Positions 29,576-33,497 of a stretch of 33,497 nt of DNA are shown piece after piece. Each line of letters begins with the position of its first letter. The first letter of the stretch is position 1. The position numbers and the translations under genes were made by a program. Origin of the DNA: an uncultured Acetobacteraceae bacterium (GTDB lineage: Bacteria > Pseudomonadota > Alphaproteobacteria > Acetobacterales > Acetobacteraceae); assembly GCA_937873205.1 (NCBI GenBank), contig CALMVO010000029.1:9935-43431 (forward strand), given 5' to 3'. The notes under the pieces are model-generated. The model worked only from the letters and a program-made list of their open reading frames with translations. It did no database searches and was not told the DNA's origin.

Positions 29576-30933
29576 TCGGCGAGCCGGGCGACCGTTTCGA
29601 CATCCGGCGGCGGCAGCGGCGGCAGCTCGGCCAGGACGCGAATGCCGCCATGGCGCTCGATGGCGGCGCGATTGCCGGGCGAGGACGGCCCGTTCAGGAT
29701 CACGCCGGCGACCGGGATGCCGCGCGCGCGCAGCGCCTCCAGGCTCAGCAGGGTGTGGTTGATGGTGCCGAGCGTGCTGCGGGCGACCAGCACCACCGGC
29801 AGAGCCAGCCGCTCGATGAGGTCGATCACGAGGACGTCCGGTGCCACCGGCACCAGAACGCCGCCGGCGCCCTCGACCACCAGCGGCCCATCGCCGGGCG
29901 GCAGCGTCAGCCGATCGGTCTCGATCGCGACCGCCTCCAGTCGCGCCGCGTCCTCAGGCGACAGCGACGCCTGCAGCCTGACCGCCGACGGGTGGATACG
30001 CGCCGGATCGAGGCCGGCAAGCCGGCGCACCGTGTCGCTGTCGGCGGGCTCGTCGGCAAGCCCGGTTTGAAGCGGCTTCCAGTAGTCGGCGTCCCAGGCG
30101 CGGGCGAGGCAGGCCGAGACCAGCGTCTTGCCGATGCCGGTATCGGTGCCGGTGACGAAGACGCCGCGCCGCGCCGGACGGACGATGCGACCAAAGGCCA
30201 CCTCGTAGGTGGCGCGGGCGCCGCCCTCGTCCTCCAACCGACGCAGCACGCGGCGCAGCCGGCCGGGATCCAGCGGACGATGGCCCGGCGCCGGCTGTCC
30301 CGCCCCGATGCGTCGCAGCGTGCGCAGGAAGGCGAGGCCGTCCGCGTGCGGGATCACCACGCTCTCGGCATCCCAATGCCCGGTCCGGCGCAGCCGGGGC
30401 AGCGTCGGCAGCGCGAGACCGCCGTCGGCCACCCCCTCACCGGCATGGGCGACGCGCCATTCGGCGAGGCTGCCGTCGCAGAGGGTCGCCACCATCAGCC
30501 GGCCGGCCGGCGCCAGCAGGTCGCGCCAGACCCGCAGCGCCGCGTCGAGGTCGGGCAGCCATTGCAGCGCCAGGCTGGAGCAGACCAGGTCGAAGCCGCC
30601 GCCAACGGCCGGCCGGGCGCCGTCCATCGCCAGCAGGCTCAGGCGGGCATCGCCGGCGCAGCTGCGACGGCAGGCGGACAGCATCGCCGGGGCGATGTCG
30701 GTGGCGACGATCTCCGCCCGCGGCAGATGCCGGCGCAGCGCCCGCGTCAGGAGGCCGGTGCCGCAACCGACCTCCAGGATGCGCGGCGCCTCCATCCCCA
30801 TTTCCCGAAACTCGGCGGCGATCCGGCCGGCGAGGCGCGTGGCCACCAGGCGCTGCAGCGTCGCCGCCTCGTCATAGGAGCCGGCAGCGGCGGCGAAGCG
30901 GTCGGCGATTGCCCGCGTACGGCCCGGCGTCAA
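29479..30933 (-). CDS. bioCD: Fused BioC-BioD: malonyl-ACP methyltransferase and dethiobiotin synthetase
   Basis: One continuous 484-residue frame covers two biotin enzymes. Residues 1-250 are BioC, which methylates malonyl-ACP (SAM motif ILEVGCGTG at 52-60, DLVCSSLALQW at 115-125, closing ATYEVAFGR at 241-249). Residues 257-460 are BioD, making dethiobiotin with ATP and CO2 (P-loop TGTDTGIGKT 261-270, KPLQTG 286-291, VEGAGGVLVP 353-362, ILNG 412-415). There is almost no linker and no stop between them. The start is probably TTG 30931-30933, overlapping the bioF stop (TTGA); no ATG or GTG suits BioC. The C-terminal tail overlaps the GNAT gene. Confidence 0.9.
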   Translation of the reverse strand: MTPGRTRAIADRFAAAAGSYDEAATLQRLVATRLAGRIAAEFREMGMEAPRILEVGCGTGLLTRALRRHLPRAEIVATDIAPAMLSACRRSCAGDARLSLLAMDGARPAVGGGFDLVCSSLALQWLPDLDAALRVWRDLLAPAGRLMVATLCDGSLAEWRVAHAGEGVADGGLALPTLPRLRRTGHWDAESVVIPHADGLAFLRTLRRIGAGQPAPGHRPLDPGRLRRVLRRLEDEGGARATYEVAFGRIVRPARRGVFVTGTDTGIGKTLVSACLARAWDADYWKPLQTGLADEPADSDTVRRLAGLDPARIHPSAVRLQASLSPEDAARLEAVAIETDRLTLPPGDGPLVVEGAGGVLVPVAPDVLVIDLIERLALPVVLVARSTLGTINHTLLSLEALRARGIPVAGVILNGPSSPGNRAAIERHGGIRVLAELPPLPPPDVETVARLADQMPALATVEAASRSSVIQPASDAPDRKPKRA

Positions 30934-32114
30934 GGACGGATCGTCTCGGCCAGGCTCGCGCGCACGGCGGCGACGAGTCGCTGCACGGCGTCCTCGTCGT
31001 GCGCGGCGGTCATGGCGAGCCGGATGCGGCTGCCGTTCGGCGGCACCGTCGGCGGGCGGATCGCCGCCCCCAGCACGCCGTGCCGCTCCAGCGCCGCGGC
31101 GAGCGTCAGTGCGACACCGGCCTCGCCGACCAGCACCGGCACGATCTGCGTGGTGGAGTCGCCGGTGTCGGCGCCGGCCTCGTGCAGGGCGGTCCGCATG
31201 CGCTCGGCGTTCGCCTGCAGCCGCGCGCGCGCACCGTCCAGCGTCGGCATCAGGTCGAGCGCCGCATCGATCGCGCCCAGCACCGGCGGCGGCAGCGCCG
31301 TGGTGTGAACGAAGCCGGAGCAGGCATTGGCCAGGTAGTCGCAGAGCACGGCGGACCCGGCGACATAGGCGCCGAAGCCGCCGAACGCCTTGCTGAGGGT
31401 GCCCATCGCGAGGTCGACGCCGCCGGCCACGACCGACAGCCCCGCCCCGCCCGGACCCAGCACGCCGGTGGCGTGCGCCTCGTCGACATAGAGGAAGGCG
31501 TCGTGCGCGGCGGCGATGCGGCGCAGCCGGACGAGGTCGGCGCGATCGCCATCCATGCTGAACACGCTCTCGGTGACGATGAAGCGGCGTCCGGGACACG
31601 CCACCTGCCCGGCCAGGAGCGCCTCCAGATGGTCGAGGTCGTTGTGGCGGAACCGGTGCTGGCGCAGCCCGGCGGCCTGGATGCCGTGATGCAGGCTGGC
31701 GTGGATCAGCCGGTCGGCGAACAGCAGCGGCGGCGCGTCGACGTGCGCAGCCCGCAGCAGCGCCGGCAGCACGGCGGCGTTGGCCTGCCAGCCCGACGCG
31801 AACAGCAGCGCCGCCTCGCAGCGCTTGAAGGCGGCGAGCCGCGCCTCGACCGCGACGTGCAGGTCCAGCGTGCCGGTCACCAGCCGCGACGCGCCGGCGC
31901 CGGTGCCGTGGCGGCCGGCCCAGTCGGCGGCGCGCTCGGCCAGCAGCGGATGGTGCGCCAGGCCGAGATAGTCGTTGCCGGACACGTTGAGCAGGCGGCG
32001 CCCGTCGCGGACGACCTCGCCGGCGCGGACCGCGCCCGGGCGCAGCACGCGGCGCATGCGGCGACCGTCGAGGTCGTGCAGCGCCTGGGCGAGGACGGGA
32101 TCGAGGCTGGACAT
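30930..32114 (-). CDS. bioF: 8-amino-7-oxononanoate synthase
   Basis: PLP enzyme joining pimeloyl-ACP/CoA to alanine, the step after the BioC-initiated chain. The 394 residues show the N-terminal NVSGNDYLGLAHHP, GTGAGASRLVTGT, the cofactor Asp and His in YVDEAHATG (D211), and GTLSKAFGGFG with PLP-binding K242. The ATG (complement of 32112-32114) has an AGGA site rather far upstream. Its stop overlaps the bioCD start (TTGA). It is divergent from bioA over 69 bp. Confidence 0.95.
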   Translation of the reverse strand: MSSLDPVLAQALHDLDGRRMRRVLRPGAVRAGEVVRDGRRLLNVSGNDYLGLAHHPLLAERAADWAGRHGTGAGASRLVTGTLDLHVAVEARLAAFKRCEAALLFASGWQANAAVLPALLRAAHVDAPPLLFADRLIHASLHHGIQAAGLRQHRFRHNDLDHLEALLAGQVACPGRRFIVTESVFSMDGDRADLVRLRRIAAAHDAFLYVDEAHATGVLGPGGAGLSVVAGGVDLAMGTLSKAFGGFGAYVAGSAVLCDYLANACSGFVHTTALPPPVLGAIDAALDLMPTLDGARARLQANAERMRTALHEAGADTGDSTTQIVPVLVGEAGVALTLAAALERHGVLGAAIRPPTVPPNGSRIRLAMTAAHDEDAVQRLVAAVRASLAETIRP

Positions 32115-32183
32115 CAGGCGCGCAGTCCTGCCGGACCCGGGGCGGCATGGTCAACCGGACCCGCCCGGTGCAAGGAACGGCGG
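32115..32183. promoter_or_regulatory. Divergent bioF-bioA intergenic region
   Basis: This 69-bp gap must hold the start signals for both biotin transcripts. I see no TTATAGATAA-like BioR operator and no clear -35/-10 pair. A GGTCAACC sequence near the centre is the only notable short element. Placement alone supports a regulatory role. Confidence 0.4.
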
Positions 32184-33446
32184 ATGGACGCATCCCCGCT
32201 TCCGCCCGGCGCCGGCCGGCTCTGGCTGCCCTACACCCAGATGCAGACGGCGAGCCCGCCGCTGCGGGCGGCGTGGACCGAGGGCTGCCGGATCGGGCTC
32301 GCCGACGGACGCGTGCTGATCGACGGCATCGCATCGTGGTGGACCGCCTGCCACGGCTACAACCACCCGCACATCCGCGACGCGGTGACGCGGCAGCTCG
32401 GGCGGATGCCGCACGTGATGCTGGGCGGGCTGGTGCACGAGCCGGCCCTGACCCTGGCCGAACGGCTGGCGGCGCTGCTGCCGGGCGACCTCGACCGGGT
32501 GTTCTTCGCCGACAGCGGCTCGGTCGCGGTCGAGGTGGCGATCAAGATGGCGCTGCAGTACTGGCTCAATCGCGGCGTACGCGGCCGCACGAAGCTGCTG
32601 GCGTTCCGCGGCGGCTACCATGGCGACACCCTGGCGACGATGGCGGTGTGCGACCCCGAGGAGGGCATGCACGCGCTGTTCGCCGGCGCGCTGCCGCAGC
32701 ACCATATCGCCGACCTGCCGCACGACGATGCAGGCGAGGCGGTGCTGGACCGGCTCCTGGCGGTCGAGGGCGACGGCGTCGCGGCGATCCTGGCCGAGCC
32801 GCTGGTGCAGGGCGCCGGCGGCATGCTGTTCCACGCGCCGGACGTGCTGCGCCGGCTGCGTCGCCTGGCTGACCGTCACGGGCTGCTGCTGATCCTGGAC
32901 GAGATCTTCACCGGCTTCGGCCGCACCGGGACCATGTTCGCCTGCGAGGCCGCCGGCATCGTGCCGGACATCGTGACGGTGTCAAAGGCACTGACCGGTG
33001 GCACCATGGCGCTGTCGGCGGCGGTGGCGCGCACCCACGTGTTCGAGGCGTTCCTGTCCGACGACCCGGCGCACGCGCTGATGCACGGGCCGACCTACAT
33101 GGGCAACCCGCTCGCCTGCGCCGCCGCAAACGCCTCGCTCGACCTGTTCCGGGCCGAGGACCGGCTGGGCCAGGTGGCGGCGATCGCGGACCAGCTTCGC
33201 GCCGAGCTGGAGCCGTGCCGGAGCCTGCCGGGCGTGGTCGACGTGCGCGTGCTGGGGGCGATCGGCGTCGTGCAGATGGCCGAGATCGCCGACATGAACC
33301 GCCTGCGGGCCGCGCTGGTTGCGGAGGGCGTATGGATCCGGCCCTTCCGCACCATCCTCTATCTGACGCCCGCCTTCACGATCACGCCGGCGGGGCTGGC
33401 GACGCTGACCAGCGCGATCCGGACCGTGCTGGCGGCCGCGCGCTAG
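32184..33446 (+). CDS. bioA: Adenosylmethionine--8-amino-7-oxononanoate transaminase
   Basis: PLP aminotransferase that makes 7,8-diaminononanoate using S-adenosylmethionine as amino donor. The 420-residue chain starts LWLPYTQM after a short tail, which is typical of BioA (LWHPYTQM-like). The DGIASWWTACHGYNHP, GYHGDTLATMAV, LDEIFTGFGRTG and TVSKALTGG motifs are present, with PLP-binding K268. An AAGGAA site precedes the ATG at 32184; the frame is open upstream but is shadowed by bioF. Its TAG stop is the first bases of a palindromic repeat. bioB is not in the window. Confidence 0.96.
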   Translation: MDASPLPPGAGRLWLPYTQMQTASPPLRAAWTEGCRIGLADGRVLIDGIASWWTACHGYNHPHIRDAVTRQLGRMPHVMLGGLVHEPALTLAERLAALLPGDLDRVFFADSGSVAVEVAIKMALQYWLNRGVRGRTKLLAFRGGYHGDTLATMAVCDPEEGMHALFAGALPQHHIADLPHDDAGEAVLDRLLAVEGDGVAAILAEPLVQGAGGMLFHAPDVLRRLRRLADRHGLLLILDEIFTGFGRTGTMFACEAAGIVPDIVTVSKALTGGTMALSAAVARTHVFEAFLSDDPAHALMHGPTYMGNPLACAAANASLDLFRAEDRLGQVAAIADQLRAELEPCRSLPGVVDVRVLGAIGVVQMAEIADMNRLRAALVAEGVWIRPFRTILYLTPAFTITPAGLATLTSAIRTVLAAAR

Positions 33447-33497
33447 AGCATCATCCGATCGCTTAGGCTCACGGATCATCCTCTAGCTTGTTGTTTT
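33444..33497 (+). repeat. Compound palindromic repeat element, family B, copy 2 (cut by window edge)
   Basis: Starts TAGAGCATCATCCGATCG on the bioA stop codon and continues with the same loop, right arm and CTTGTT segment as 2309-2357. Its left arm differs from copy 1 at two bases, so hairpin 1 is imperfect here, but it matches the reverse complement of the right end of copy 1. The rest lies outside the window. Confidence 0.85.

Noticed and set aside
30909-32183. Extended N-terminus for BioA running back across bioF
   Set aside because: The part before 32184 is antisense to bioF and has no domain. The ATG at 32184 has a good ribosome-binding site and gives the standard BioA length.
32115-32183. 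BioR operator between bioF and bioA
   Set aside because: No TTATAGATAA-like palindrome is present; control remains unknown.
30934-32334. Extension of the bioCD frame upstream through bioF
   Set aside because: The extra ~467 residues are Arg/Ala-rich, out of frame with bioF, and show no homology features; BioC starts naturally at the TTG.

Overview
The window is a high-GC chromosomal segment from an alphaproteobacterium, most likely of the family Acetobacteraceae (Rhodospirillales). This rests on the gene content and strings (ppiD-like/trpE, trpGDC-moaC, pdhABC-lpdA-lipA, tpiA-secG-pyrG-eno-ftsB, moeA-lexA, bioF-bioCD), the lipoyl domain fused to the N-terminus of the E1-beta subunit, and the GAAC-N7-GAAC SOS box in front of lexA. 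It is almost entirely housekeeping metabolism. I see no phage, transposase, CRISPR array, tRNA or rRNA.

Layout: (1) 1-2.3 kb, plus strand: 3' part of a soluble lytic transglycosylase, pgpA and pncC/cinA-C, joined by two ATGA overlaps. (2) 2.3-3.3 kb: a palindromic repeat element, then two small secreted proteins on the minus strand (one EF-hand-like, one His/Met/Lys-rich). (3) 3.4-13.5 kb, minus strand: trpG-trpD-trpC-moaC-pdhA-pdhB-pdhC-lpdA, then lipA and a COQ10/RatA-like START protein; most junctions overlap or nearly touch. (4) 13.5-18.0 kb: a plus-strand DHH phosphoesterase convergent with minus-strand trpE, which is itself coupled to an upstream ppiD-like chaperone gene. (5) 18.2-24.9 kb, mostly plus strand: tpiA, secG, a flavin amine oxidase, pyrG, a periplasmic FKBP isomerase, (DUF3429 on minus), eno. 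(6) 25-29.6 kb: an amidinotransferase/DDAH-like enzyme (minus), ftsB, a lone Flp-type pilin and rpmG (both minus), moeA, lexA, a GNAT acetyltransferase. (7) 29.5-33.4 kb: biotin genes, bioF and a fused bioC-bioD on minus, divergent from bioA on plus; bioB is not in the window.

Functional themes: pyruvate dehydrogenase plus the enzyme that makes its lipoyl cofactor; tryptophan synthesis split into two blocks; molybdopterin genes moaC and moeA, about 16 kb apart; lower glycolysis (tpiA, eno); biotin synthesis.

The most interesting material is not a new protein system but DNA structure: two dispersed palindromic repeat families sit on or against stop codons. Copies of one fill exactly the gap between two convergent stop codons and appear to encode the C-terminal tail of TrpE. 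Gene order also suggests that one inversion joined moaC to pdhA and ftsB to the moeA side. There is a BioC-BioD fusion with a TTG start, and a nearly identical 150-bp lipoyl-domain tract shared by pdhB and pdhC. All family assignments come from reading motifs; no database search was run.
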